From positions 1-28,155 of the IMG/VR virus record IMGVR_UViG_3300036401_000828: DNA of 28,155 bases, one strand, 5' to 3'. Positions within the stretch are counted from its first letter, which is position 1; every line of letters starts with the position of its first letter. Source of the DNA: a virus. Below are positions 15,650-23,698 of the stretch, piece by piece. Made by a program: the position numbers and the translations under genes. The notes under the pieces were generated by a model. That model made no database searches. It saw nothing but the letters and a program-made list of their open reading frames with translations, and had not been told where the DNA came from.

Positions 15650-16138
15650 TCAGTTGGAGAGCATCCTTGCCGATGTGGTGGCTGCATCGGTTTGCAGACA
15701 TACATCCTTGGCTGATGTGGCTTGTATCTCAAGCCACACTTTGCCAATTGGCGGGTTGACCACAGGCCCCAGCAAAACTGCCGTGCCGGTCCCGCAGTTA
15801 GTGCCCGTACCAGTCTGGATGGTGAATGATCCGGTGCCTCCGGTTGACTTCTCCACAATCACACCACGGATATAAACCGAGCCTGATGCAGGGCCGGTCA
15901 CTACTTTTGTAAGCGTGGCCGTTGCCACGGCTGCGGACAGCGTATTCACTTCGCCGGTTTGCAGAATGTTGGTGCCGAGCGTGCTCGATCCGAAGTTGAC
16001 GAACTTCATCTTAAGCAGTGTCTGGTCGCCAACCTGCTGCGCATTGACATGGCTTCCAGGAATAAAAACCAGCGCAACCGCAAAACAGATAACCGCGATC
16101 AATCCAAATAGCAACCGATCTTTCGTTTTTTCCTTCAT
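15650..16138 (-). CDS. Secreted protein in the virion module
   Basis: The 162-residue product begins MKEKTKDRLL, then a hydrophobic core (FGLIAVICFAVALVFIPG), then HVNA|QQ, a classic signal peptide with a probable cleavage at residue 31. The mature part is a small beta-rich domain with paired cysteines (NCGTG, DVCLQ). The GGAGGG site before its ATG is strong. It sits directly after the capsid gene, where head proteins are expected. A secreted protein here is odd, so either the leader is not cleaved or the protein has an envelope role. I do not know a family. Confidence 0.6.
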   Translation of the reverse strand: MKEKTKDRLLFGLIAVICFAVALVFIPGSHVNAQQVGDQTLLKMKFVNFGSSTLGTNILQTGEVNTLSAAVATATLTKVVTGPASGSVYIRGVIVEKSTGGTGSFTIQTGTGTNCGTGTAVLLGPVVNPPIGKVWLEIQATSAKDVCLQTDAATTSARMLSN

Positions 16139-16185
16139 TGCTTCTTCCCTCCGTTTTCTAAAGACTTTTTGGTTTCCATCGCCCA

Positions 16186-16254
16186 GGCCGCTTACGCGGC
16201 CCGGACCATGTTTGCTCTGGCGATTTCTCCGCGACCTCGTTTCTTTCCGTCGCG
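16186..16254. repeat. Two hairpins in the gap after the capsid gene
   Basis: GGCCGC (16186-16191) and GCGGCC (16196-16201) form a perfect stem with a TTAC loop. CGCGAC (16230-16235) and GTCGCG (16249-16254) form a second with a 13-base loop. Both lie in the 133-base gap between the capsid gene end and the next start. No T-run follows either, so they may stabilise the capsid mRNA or attenuate, not terminate fully. Confidence 0.55.
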
Positions 16255-16271
16255 ACTCGCTACGGAACTTC

Positions 16272-17243
16272 TTAGTTGACCGCGTTCTTTATCAGGTAGC
16301 CGGAGACGTTGCTGGTCACGCGCTGGTCATAATAGAAGTGGTCGGCCACTTCATCAGACTTCGCGCTTGGCGGCGATACGCGCCCGATCTCCACCTGAAA
16401 ACCGCCGACCGTGCCAGGAGCGTCCGTCCACACGAACGTTTTGCCCAGGCTCACGTCCATGGGTGTTGGGTTCTGCTGCGCGTAAGCCAGCACCACATGC
16501 TTGCCCCAGACAAAGCTTGGATTATCGGCCACATCGAGCTGGATAGCGGAAGCCAGAAGCACCTGCTCGATGCCAAAGACAGCCGCCAGATCCTGAAGTG
16601 TGACTTGCCCGCCCTTGGTATAAACCAGCCGCTGCAAAATTGCCGGATGCACGCGCAACTTCTGATATGCCGGGTCGCTGATGATCATGATGTTGGCTTC
16701 CTGTCCGATCTGACGAATAACGCTCTTTCCCGTCTCTACATCCGAGATCGGCGTCGAGTTGCCCAGGTCAGACCATTGTGACTGCCCCGCCAGAGTGACA
16801 GAGTTGCCGGCCGCATACTTCGTTGTATCGGTGGCCAGCGCCGCCACGGCGATTTCTTCGTCCAGAAACAGCTTGTCCATGATGGCCTTTGTGGCCCACT
16901 GCTCCACGCTGCCACCCGTACCGGCCTGGAAGTTGGCGCGCTCTTCATCTGGGATCAACCGCGCCAGCGCGTGGTCAACGCAGTTGTAGTTCGTGTTAGA
17001 GAGCGTCTGCACGATGCGCTCAGCTGGCGATCCCGGCGCGCGCTTGGTGTTTTCCCGCAGCGCCTGGTTTTCACGGCCATACAGCCAGAACTTATCGGAC
17101 TGGTGATTGACCTCCACGCGAGGGAAGAGCCGTTCAGCAACGAATGAATTGTTGCTGTACATCCTCGCAAACTGTGACAGCGCGATATCGATCTTGCCCT
17201 GCGTGGTGCTTACCACCGCGCCCGCAAAATTAACTGGCTTCAT
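16272..17243 (-). CDS. Major capsid protein (HK97-fold, Mu-like block)
   Basis: The 323-residue protein follows the scaffold/protease and decoration genes and precedes the connector genes, the fixed place of the capsid protein. It has the HK97-type layout: an N-terminal extended arm (ALSQFARMYSNNSFVAERLFPRV), a long helix and hinge region, a beta-rich P-domain stretch, then a closing VADHFYYDQRVTSNVSGYLIKN segment. The last reads like the C-terminus of many prophage capsids. It starts after a strong GGAGG site. No obvious N-terminal propeptide cut site can be read with certainty. I am confident of role, less of exact family. Confidence 0.85.
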   Translation of the reverse strand: MKPVNFAGAVVSTTQGKIDIALSQFARMYSNNSFVAERLFPRVEVNHQSDKFWLYGRENQALRENTKRAPGSPAERIVQTLSNTNYNCVDHALARLIPDEERANFQAGTGGSVEQWATKAIMDKLFLDEEIAVAALATDTTKYAAGNSVTLAGQSQWSDLGNSTPISDVETGKSVIRQIGQEANIMIISDPAYQKLRVHPAILQRLVYTKGGQVTLQDLAAVFGIEQVLLASAIQLDVADNPSFVWGKHVVLAYAQQNPTPMDVSLGKTFVWTDAPGTVGGFQVEIGRVSPPSAKSDEVADHFYYDQRVTSNVSGYLIKNAVN

Positions 17244-17307
17244 CTTTTCTGTCCTCCGGGGATTTTCTCCCAGTGTTATTTGTTAGAGGCTAAAAACCGC
17301 GAAAGCA

Positions 17308-17766
17308 TCAGCCTTGTGCGCGGCTGGGAAAAACCAGCAGCAGGAATTCATCGCCCTGGGCGGCAGCGGCTTCCAATGCCTTGCCCACAACGTGGTAGTT
17401 GGTGCCGGCAACCGCACCAATGGGCGCGAGCTGGCCAGTTGCGGCATTGATCATGACGTAATCATTGCGATTGATGGGCGCGTCCGCGATTGCAGTGCAT
17501 TCTCCGGCTTCCACCACAAGGATGGGATCACCGATGTTTGCAGCGGCAGCGGCAGTCACGCCAAGGGGCGCGACGTTAGCACCGCCAGGCAGGGCCACTG
17601 AGTTGATGGCCGCGCCTGCGATCACCGCCACGCCCGCCCCAATCACTGCGTCAGCCTTATAGCTGCGCATGATCTGATTGCCGACAGTTCCAAATTGTGT
17701 CTTCGCAAAGAACCTGGCGGAGCCAAGCATCATGAAGAGCGCGAACCTTTTTAATAGCTTGAACAT
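17308..17766 (-). CDS. DUF2190-like capsid decoration protein with hydrophobic leader
   Basis: The 152-residue protein has the Gly/Ala-rich beta pattern of DUF2190 cement proteins (KADAVIGAGVAVIAGAAINS, GDPILVVEAGECTAIADAPI, YHVVGKALEAA) and sits between scaffold and capsid genes, as in many phages. It has an unusual leader, MFKLLKRFALFMMLGSARFF, before the family part, which begins near residue 34. A GGGGAAG-type site precedes this ATG, and a later ATG lacks one, so the leader is probably translated. Confidence 0.7.
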   Translation of the reverse strand: MFKLLKRFALFMMLGSARFFAKTQFGTVGNQIMRSYKADAVIGAGVAVIAGAAINSVALPGGANVAPLGVTAAAAANIGDPILVVEAGECTAIADAPINRNDYVMINAATGQLAPIGAVAGTNYHVVGKALEAAAAQGDEFLLLVFPSRAQG

Positions 17767-17836
17767 TTTCTTTCTTCCCCTTCTCCGCCATCAGCGCCGG
17801 CGGCGCGCAAAACATGTAAGTTGCTTTTTGTGGGAT

Positions 17837-18493
17837 TTAAACGCTGCCGGCAGCCGTCGCGCCCGCCTCCCATTCACCGCTGGCGCGCACTCTGTTGAGC
17901 GCGTCGCCGTAAGGTATCTTCTCTTTGGCCGCCAGTGCCGTCGCCGCTTCAGCCAGCGCCACTGAGTCCTGATCAACCACCAGGTTCCGGTCTTTCGTCT
18001 CAGTGAACTTCACCAGCTTGCCGCGTTTCTCCGCTCCATTGGCCAGCTCGCCCGTGGGCACAAACTGGCCCAGGCCGATCATGAAATCCGCGAAGAGCTC
18101 GGCTGCGGGCTTCTCCACTTTCTTGTCGCCCTCGCCGAAGCTGACCTTGGTCTCCACCTTGGAAAGCTCTGTGAAAATCTGCGGCAGACCCATCTTGTCG
18201 AATGCCGGCAGCCAGCGCTTGCCGTCTTTCACGCGCTGAATCTGTTTCTCCGCGAAGGCGGCCTGTGTCTGCGTGGATGTGGCGGCGACGGCGGTTTCGC
18301 GCAACTTCTTTTCATTTGCAAGCTCAGTGGTGAGCTCGGTGAATTTCGCTTCAAACTTTGCCGTGGCTGCAGCGACGGCGGTTTCAATGGCCTTGGCCTG
18401 GTCGCCGCCATCGGTTGTTTTCTTGGGCATGAACTCACTGAAGAATTCCTTCAGCGACTCCATAAAGCTTTTCTTGATATCGTCACTATTCAT
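17837..18493 (-). CDS. Nested capsid scaffold protein (Mu Z-like), same frame
   Basis: An in-frame ATG at residue 147 of the protease gene has a perfect GGAGGAG six bases upstream (18500-18506). Translation from here gives 218 residues of charged, coiled-coil-prone sequence (MNSDDIKKSFMESLKEFFSE), without the protease. Mu I/Z and lambda C/Nu3 make scaffold by the same internal start. I infer that the two products share the C-terminus. The strong ribosome site inside a coding gene is the main evidence. Confidence 0.7.
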   Translation of the reverse strand: MNSDDIKKSFMESLKEFFSEFMPKKTTDGGDQAKAIETAVAAATAKFEAKFTELTTELANEKKLRETAVAATSTQTQAAFAEKQIQRVKDGKRWLPAFDKMGLPQIFTELSKVETKVSFGEGDKKVEKPAAELFADFMIGLGQFVPTGELANGAEKRGKLVKFTETKDRNLVVDQDSVALAEAATALAAKEKIPYGDALNRVRASGEWEAGATAAGSV

Positions 18494-18931
18494 TGTTTGC
18501 TCCTCCGTGAATTCAATTGCCTCAAATGCGCCTGCGCTGAAGGAAGCAAGCTTCACATCGGCCAGGCCTTTCACCTCGGGAGGCATAGCTCCGAGGAAAC
18601 CTACATGCCGCAGCGATGGACCGGTCTCGCCGCGATAAAAACTGATCGACCTTTTCTTAAATCGTCCTTCGTTCACCAGTTGCGCGAACTGATCTGGCAC
18701 CTGTTTCAATTTGCCAAGGAGCACGTCGCCGGATCTCTTCAACGCTTCAACCCATCCATAAGCCGGCGCGTCCATCTCGGGGTGCCCCATCACGACTGGT
18801 GCTTCATGCTTTGCCGGATCGTAGTTCGCGACCATCTTGTCGATATCAGCAGCGGTATAGCTGCCCTTCTCGCTGTAATTGCCTGCGCGGAAGAGTTCGA
18901 TCCATTTTCCGTTCAACGTCACTGTAGCCAT
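17837..18931 (-). CDS. Mu gpI-like capsid maturation protease with C-terminal scaffold
   Basis: The 364-residue product starts MATVTLNGKWIELFRAGNYS and contains APVVMGHPEMDAPAYGWVEA, typical of Mu-like I proteases. KKRSISFYRGETG is a likely active-site region; the conserved H50 and the serines of RSIS are candidate catalytic residues. Residues 1-145 are the protease. From about 147 the rest is helical and charged, as expected for a scaffold, with a second start there (see the nested entry). It digests scaffold during head maturation. Its first 13 bases overlap the end of the gpF-like gene. Mu I/Z has the same arrangement. Confidence 0.8.
   Translation of the reverse strand: MATVTLNGKWIELFRAGNYSEKGSYTAADIDKMVANYDPAKHEAPVVMGHPEMDAPAYGWVEALKRSGDVLLGKLKQVPDQFAQLVNEGRFKKRSISFYRGETGPSLRHVGFLGAMPPEVKGLADVKLASFSAGAFEAIEFTEEQTMNSDDIKKSFMESLKEFFSEFMPKKTTDGGDQAKAIETAVAAATAKFEAKFTELTTELANEKKLRETAVAATSTQTQAAFAEKQIQRVKDGKRWLPAFDKMGLPQIFTELSKVETKVSFGEGDKKVEKPAAELFADFMIGLGQFVPTGELANGAEKRGKLVKFTETKDRNLVVDQDSVALAEAATALAAKEKIPYGDALNRVRASGEWEAGATAAGSV
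18500..18506 (-). promoter_or_regulatory. Internal Shine-Dalgarno for the nested scaffold
   Basis: GGAGGAG on the minus strand, six bases before the ATG at 18493, encodes Glu-Glu in the protease frame. Such a perfect site is unlikely by chance at the domain border. Confidence 0.65.
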
Positions 18932-19746
18932 TGCTGTTGACCTCCAAAGCCGGGATCTGGAACACTCGCAGCCGCGAGAGGGATTCTTCCCAGGCCTGGC
19001 AAATCCGCATCATCGGGCACATCACCAGGCGCTTCCGCCGTGACGGTGCAGCGGCAGTTGTATCCGCAGGGCGGATAGAGACGGTGCCACACCACGTCTG
19101 TTGCCTTGGCGGCAAAGCCATCCAGCGCGGCATGCGCAGGCCGCACGCGATCATCTCCAGCGGTCCGGTACATCCAATAAGGCAACGCGATGAGCACTGC
19201 GGGATCGGTCAGCTGCTCATAGCGGCCGTTCTGGTATGCCGTCTGGATGTTGGTCTGGAAAACGCTGTCGATCTGAGTCCGCGTCAGGCGCGCGACGCCC
19301 GCTTTATCCGTGAGCGAATTCACCGCGGATTCAAAGTCTTTTTCCGTGCCGCCATGCGTGAGTACATCCACCAGCGCCTTTTTAATCTGCTCGATCAGCC
19401 GCACATCACTGATGCCGGCAACGGTGAAGGCCTGCATCTTGTAACGCTGCGCCAGCCCATCAAAGGCGTTGCGGCTCATGCCGATCAATTTCTCTATGCG
19501 CTGGATGGCGAGAGTCGGAGGCACGCTCTGAAACCCCAGATCGTTAAAGCGTGCGATCTGCGCCGTGGTGGCGAGCCTGAATTTCTTTCCTGTCTTTTGC
19601 TCGGCGTATTCAATGACGTGCGCGCGGCCGAGAAGATCAGCCGCAGCCAGATAGCGCGAGACGATGCCGCCGATATCGCTCTGAAACTTTGTGGCCAGCA
19701 ACTGTGGTGCGACGACAGCGACGGCGCGATGAGTACCGGAGATCAT
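18919..19746 (-). CDS. Phage head morphogenesis protein (Mu gpF / SPP1 gp7-like)
   Basis: The 275-residue protein carries the family's diagnostic C-terminal block: RTAGDDRVRPAHAALDGF, then VVWHRLYPPCGYNCRC, with its three cysteines. Members are minor head proteins bound to the portal and injected or used in assembly. The N-terminal part is helical. It overlaps the portal gene by ATGA (19743-19746) and the protease gene by 13 bases, so the three genes are coupled. The order portal, F, protease fits Mu. Confidence 0.92.
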   Translation of the reverse strand: MISGTHRAVAVVAPQLLATKFQSDIGGIVSRYLAAADLLGRAHVIEYAEQKTGKKFRLATTAQIARFNDLGFQSVPPTLAIQRIEKLIGMSRNAFDGLAQRYKMQAFTVAGISDVRLIEQIKKALVDVLTHGGTEKDFESAVNSLTDKAGVARLTRTQIDSVFQTNIQTAYQNGRYEQLTDPAVLIALPYWMYRTAGDDRVRPAHAALDGFAAKATDVVWHRLYPPCGYNCRCTVTAEAPGDVPDDADLPGLGRIPLAAASVPDPGFGGQQQWLQ

Positions 19747-21215
19747 TGAATCCCTCCGGCCTGGACCGCAGCAGCGATCTCATGAATACGCTTTGCATAC
19801 TGATCAGTAACGCTCACGCGCATAGCATCCATCAGCTCCTGAACTTCCTTCGCGTTATGGATTGCCTCCTGATCGGTGAAACTGGGATTCTGCGCAGCGC
19901 CGCTAGAAATCGCGCCCGCGCTTGCTCCCTGCGGACGGGCCAGAACTTCATCGTTCGCGCCTGGCTCCGGATATCCGTATGTCTCCTGCATGTACTGTTT
20001 GGTGATAGGGACGCCCATGGACTGAGCGATGCTGTCGACACCGATCCGCTGCACCAGATCCTGCTCATCTTCCGTGGTGATGACATACTTCGGCACCGGG
20101 CACGTTGGACCGTAGTTCCACAGGGTAAGCCGCTTTACCAGTTGGTCCTGGATAACCGTCTGCAGCTTGATCGCGACCTCGACCTCTTTCAGATAAAACA
20201 TTTTTGCGTGGACCGAGCCGAGCGAGCGTGATCCCGTTCCACCCTCATTGCCGTAGGAAGTAAGCGTCTGGCCAACGATGGCGCGCGCAATCTGATATTT
20301 CTGGTCATCGACCAGCTGCTTATAGACAGCCGGGTTTTGCGTGCGCGCGGAAGTGAGCAGCTCTTTCACCATCTGGAAGTTTTCCGGTACCGCCACGGCG
20401 ATGCTTTGCACAATGGCCTCAGCTGCGGCGAGCGCTTTTTGTTTCTCGTCGGCATTCGCGCCCGATGGGTACATCACAGCGGCGGTGCCTGGGCCTTTCT
20501 CTCCAAAGCGCAGCCAGAAGCGCATCGCCTGGCGCTTGAACCAGCTCGGCCAGAAGACGCGGCGCAAGAGCGGCCGGCCACGGCGATTCCCACTACGAGG
20601 GCGGAAGGTGAAGATCAAAAACTTTTGCTCCGGAACCAGATCGCCGCCATCGAATGCGTAAGGATTGGTCAACAGCCGCATCGGCCCGGTCTGCAGCAGA
20701 TATTGAGGATTAAAGCTGAACAGCTCCTGCGGACGGTCCTTAATGTCGATCAATCCCACCTGGCCGGCGCTCACGTCATAGATCACTTCAGAGATGTGCA
20801 CGCCATAGGCTGGCGCGTCGAGCATTGCTTCCAACACTTCATGGAACGCGGGAACGCCCGCGAGCTGCGCTTCAATGAACGCGGCAGCTTCCTGCGCCTG
20901 AGAAGACTCGTCTGCGGGAATAACGGAGCGCTCTCTTGACAGCACAGCCAGCTTCAACATCTCCAGCGCGGAGGAAATATCGTCGTCTTTTTCTTCCAGC
21001 TCGCGGTAATAGATAAAGGCCGTGCGGAAGTCGCGAATCATGGACTGCCAGATCACCGTGGGATCGGACACGCCGGCAAATCCCTGGGCGAGCGCCAGCG
21101 TGGTGCGCTGCGAACCCTGCAGCACCTCGTCACTGACAAGCTCATCCTTTGGCGGCAGCGGCGGTACCGCTGCGGCCGTGGCTGCCATGTTCACGATATT
21201 TGTTTCGTCGCTCAT
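19743..21215 (-). CDS. Portal protein, DUF935 (Mu gp29-like)
   Basis: The 490-residue product has the DUF935 layout: an N-terminal helical part (IRDFRTAFIYYRELEEKDDD), then APAYGVHISEVIYDV, PQELFSFNPQYL and GRPLLRRVFWPSWFKRQAM, then FGEKGPGTAAVMYP. These are typical of the Mu-like portal, which forms the ring through which DNA enters the head. It lies directly after the large terminase gene and before gpF. The family-usual length is close to this. Confidence 0.92.
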   Translation of the reverse strand: MSDETNIVNMAATAAAVPPLPPKDELVSDEVLQGSQRTTLALAQGFAGVSDPTVIWQSMIRDFRTAFIYYRELEEKDDDISSALEMLKLAVLSRERSVIPADESSQAQEAAAFIEAQLAGVPAFHEVLEAMLDAPAYGVHISEVIYDVSAGQVGLIDIKDRPQELFSFNPQYLLQTGPMRLLTNPYAFDGGDLVPEQKFLIFTFRPRSGNRRGRPLLRRVFWPSWFKRQAMRFWLRFGEKGPGTAAVMYPSGANADEKQKALAAAEAIVQSIAVAVPENFQMVKELLTSARTQNPAVYKQLVDDQKYQIARAIVGQTLTSYGNEGGTGSRSLGSVHAKMFYLKEVEVAIKLQTVIQDQLVKRLTLWNYGPTCPVPKYVITTEDEQDLVQRIGVDSIAQSMGVPITKQYMQETYGYPEPGANDEVLARPQGASAGAISSGAAQNPSFTDQEAIHNAKEVQELMDAMRVSVTDQYAKRIHEIAAAVQAGGIQ

Positions 21216-21218
21216 CGT

Positions 21219-22568
21219 TTACACATACACATGCGCCTGGCTCGTGGAGCTGGCGACAAAGTCGGTTGATATGCCTGGACCAGCGGCCGCAGCCACTGCG
21301 AGCGCGAGCGCCCAGAATTCATCAGCGTGCCCGGCATCTGTGCGGTCCGCGTCAAAGCGGAAGTGCCCGGTCAAACTGGTATAGCGCTTCACTGCGTTGA
21401 TGGAGCGGCGCAATGCCGGCGCTGAAGCGATCCGGATTTTTCTTTCTTCAAATAGGCGCTTCGTGGCAGTGGCCATCTTTTCTTTGTTCTCGATGTTGAA
21501 GGTGACCTCTTCAACTTTCTGGCCATGCTTCGCGTGGAGGTCCTCGGCGAGCTGCGCGCCGATCCCCGTGGCGTCAATGCAAGCACGCTGTGATCGCCCG
21601 ACGATGGGATCAAGGAGATCGAACTGCGCCTTAAACGGTGTGCGCTCCAGCACATCCATCCGACGCATCCACAGAACGTCGCCGAGTTTCTGCATGGCAA
21701 TGTTTGCGGTGCGGTCCTTCTTGCGTCCAATATCAGTGCCGGAATAAATATTCCCCACCAGGTCTTCAACAGGCGTGTCCATACGCGCATCGCTGCTTTC
21801 GCACGCGATCACAAGCTCCATGGGAATGTAGTTTTGCGCGTCGGCCAGGAACGCGCAGCAGTACTCCTGCAGCCAGGTGTCTTCATCTCCGGCAGCTTCG
21901 CGCAGCGCGGCGATGTCCACGGGGTTCCCCTCTTCAACAGAGGCATAGATGTCAACCCAATGAACGGACCAGATGCCTTTCGTCCAATTGCGCTTCGTCA
22001 TTGCGCCCAGCGGATCGACGCCGGCAGCGTTGCACAGGTCCCAGTACTTCCCCGCCTGGCCGTTGGGAGTGGAGATAACTTCCAGTGAATGTCCACGGCT
22101 GATGATGGCCATGGCCGCGCGCCAGATTTTTACCGGATCACGATGGAAAGCAAACTCGTCAAGAACAACGTCGCCGGAGAAACCGCGAATCGTGTCCGGA
22201 TTCGCAGGCATGAAGATCATCCTGGCGCCATTGTGCTTGAGCGTGACCTGGAGAGCTTTCTCGTCGGTGTTCGGAAATTCCAACTCCTCCAGCTCAAATA
22301 CTTCACGCAACGCGGAGAGATGCAGCCGGGCATATTCACAAGCCTCGCGCGATTGGCGCTCCGACGCGGAGATCCACACCGTCGTGCCTTTTTTCGCGAT
22401 GCGGCGGCGAACGTGGCGAAGCGTGGTGCCGAACGTAAAGCCTTCCTGCCGTCCCTTCACCGCAAGCTTGAAGCGCGAATCATCCGTTATCCAGCGCTTC
22501 TGGTACGCGTAGAGCTGCACCAGCGCGGCTGGTGAGATGTTTTCCGTGATGGAGTTATTAGGCTGCAC
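21219..22568 (-). CDS. Terminase large subunit (Mu gp28-like)
   Basis: The 449-residue DNA-packaging motor has an ATPase part and a nuclease part. The P-loop is the variant form seen in Mu-like terminases, VKGRQEGFTF at residues 37-46, with the lysine before the R-Q. Walker B is VVLDEFAFH (DE at 137-138), and the coupling-type ISTPNG follows at 165-170. The nuclease part has TDIGRKKDRTA (D279) and CIDATGIGAQL (D332), with DAGHADEF near the end as third acidic site. It overlaps the small terminase gene by 11 bases. Packaging mode (headful versus cos) cannot be read from the sequence. Confidence 0.93.
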   Translation of the reverse strand: MQPNNSITENISPAALVQLYAYQKRWITDDSRFKLAVKGRQEGFTFGTTLRHVRRRIAKKGTTVWISASERQSREACEYARLHLSALREVFELEELEFPNTDEKALQVTLKHNGARMIFMPANPDTIRGFSGDVVLDEFAFHRDPVKIWRAAMAIISRGHSLEVISTPNGQAGKYWDLCNAAGVDPLGAMTKRNWTKGIWSVHWVDIYASVEEGNPVDIAALREAAGDEDTWLQEYCCAFLADAQNYIPMELVIACESSDARMDTPVEDLVGNIYSGTDIGRKKDRTANIAMQKLGDVLWMRRMDVLERTPFKAQFDLLDPIVGRSQRACIDATGIGAQLAEDLHAKHGQKVEEVTFNIENKEKMATATKRLFEERKIRIASAPALRRSINAVKRYTSLTGHFRFDADRTDAGHADEFWALALAVAAAAGPGISTDFVASSTSQAHVYV

Positions 22569-23205
22569 TGAGTCCGTAAATCTCGTCTACCCGCTGTTTC
22601 AATTGTTCCGGCGAGAGCTGTTTCTTCTTGCCGTCGCTGCCGTCGACGCCCTTCTTGAGCTTCTCGACTTTTTCGCGTATGAGATCAATCTTCAGCTGAA
22701 GGCTGCGCTCATCCGTTTGTATCTGGCGCTCCTTTAATTGGACCTTGCGCTGTTCGTTCAGCAGAGCGCCCAGGGCCAGCATGCCAGCGACAACCTTATG
22801 CCGGCTCTTCTCGTCGGCGTTTTGCATCATGCCGAACAGCTGATCGCTTATCGCGGTGCGGACCGTCTCTGGCAGGTCCTTCAATTCCTTGCCTGCGAAT
22901 AAGCCCGCTATCTCTCGCGCCTTCACCTGATCAGCGAGTACTTCGCGCTTCACCTGTTCCACGCGCAGATCGTGCCAGCGCGTCAATGTCGAGTGCGGCA
23001 GCTTCAGACCAGGGAACTGCGCGCGGATCGTCTCAGGCGTTTTGTCCCACTCCTCAAATCGTGGAGACAGCTCCTCGATCTCTGACCACGTCCTGCCGGC
23101 AGCGCGTTCTTTCATCACTCGGTCCAGCAGCTCGGTGGGCAGCTTGTCCATCTTGAGCGGCTGCCGCGTGCGCCGCTTCTCTCCGGTCTTTGGCTTACTT
23201 GCCAT
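22558..23205 (-). CDS. Terminase small subunit, DUF3486 (Mu gp27-like)
   Basis: With the chosen ATG (23205) the product is 215 residues; a GTG nine codons upstream (23232) is also possible. It begins with a basic N-terminus (KPKTGEKRRTRQPLKM), then the helix-turn-helix region LPTELLDRVMKERAAGRTWS of DUF3486, then a long coiled coil (QLKIDLIREKVEKLKK). It recognises phage DNA and hands it to the large subunit. It overlaps the triple-CxxC gene at its start and the large terminase gene at its end. Confidence 0.88.
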   Translation of the reverse strand: MASKPKTGEKRRTRQPLKMDKLPTELLDRVMKERAAGRTWSEIEELSPRFEEWDKTPETIRAQFPGLKLPHSTLTRWHDLRVEQVKREVLADQVKAREIAGLFAGKELKDLPETVRTAISDQLFGMMQNADEKSRHKVVAGMLALGALLNEQRKVQLKERQIQTDERSLQLKIDLIREKVEKLKKGVDGSDGKKKQLSPEQLKQRVDEIYGLSAA

Positions 23206-23356
23206 TCGCGATTGAAACCACCTTCTGGCCACTTTCCTTGCACGCGCCGCAATTCAAGTCTCGATGCCCTTTGTCTCTACATCCGTCGCATGTAAGCGTT
23301 CTGTTCACCGTTCGCTTGCTGCAAACGTGGCATTGATTGAGCTGGTCGCTTCTCAT
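23195..23356 (-). CDS. Tiny triple-CxxC zinc-ribbon protein, 53 residues
   Basis: This short gene fills the gap between the winged-helix and small terminase genes. It starts with ATG (23356) after a GAGG site and ends in the first codons of the terminase gene. The product has three CxxC pairs at C9/C12, C23/C26 and C36/C39 with H10 and H31 nearby (QCHVCSKR, TCDGCRDKGH, NCGACKE). This is a zinc-ribbon or DnaJ-central-type pattern. The dense cysteines in a 53-residue frame, plus perfect position, argue for a real protein. Its partner may be the small terminase or DNA. Confidence 0.7.
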   Translation of the reverse strand: MRSDQLNQCHVCSKRTVNRTLTCDGCRDKGHRDLNCGACKESGQKVVSIANGK

Positions 23357-23362
23357 CGCGCC

Positions 23363-23698
23363 TCAGTCAAACGAGACGCCGGGTTCTTTTTCCCTTGCGC
23401 CCGGAGCGTCTTCCACCAGGTCGCGTCCCCTGGGCGTGATTTGGATTTCACCAATCACCAGCTCGCGCGATTTTTTCCACTTCTTCTCGTCGCGGGTGAA
23501 AGTCAAATAGTTGCGCTCCTGCAAATCTTCCAGCACGGTGACGAGCTCGTCTTCGCTGATGTCGAAGAAGAGACGCTCCAGCGCGCCATGTAGTGGAGTC
23601 AGACGCAGGCGGCTTTGGCGGCTGAAATGGTTGTCGTACACGATCTGCAGGATCGTGGCGCGCATCGCGCGAATGTTATCAGCCTGCAGTATGTGCAT
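23363..23698 (-). CDS. Winged-helix-like small protein
   Basis: The 111-residue protein has a helical first half (NIRAMRATILQIVYDNHFSR) and then a pattern of helix, turn and beta-wing (ISEDELVTVLEDLQERNYL, ITPRGRDLVED), as in winged-helix DNA-binding proteins. A Mu gp26-type protein sits at this place, but I cannot say the family for sure. It has an AGGAG site and starts inside the end of the two-TM gene (20 bases overlap). It may control late genes or assist packaging. Confidence 0.6.
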   Translation of the reverse strand: MHILQADNIRAMRATILQIVYDNHFSRQSRLRLTPLHGALERLFFDISEDELVTVLEDLQERNYLTFTRDEKKWKKSRELVIGEIQITPRGRDLVEDAPGAREKEPGVSFD

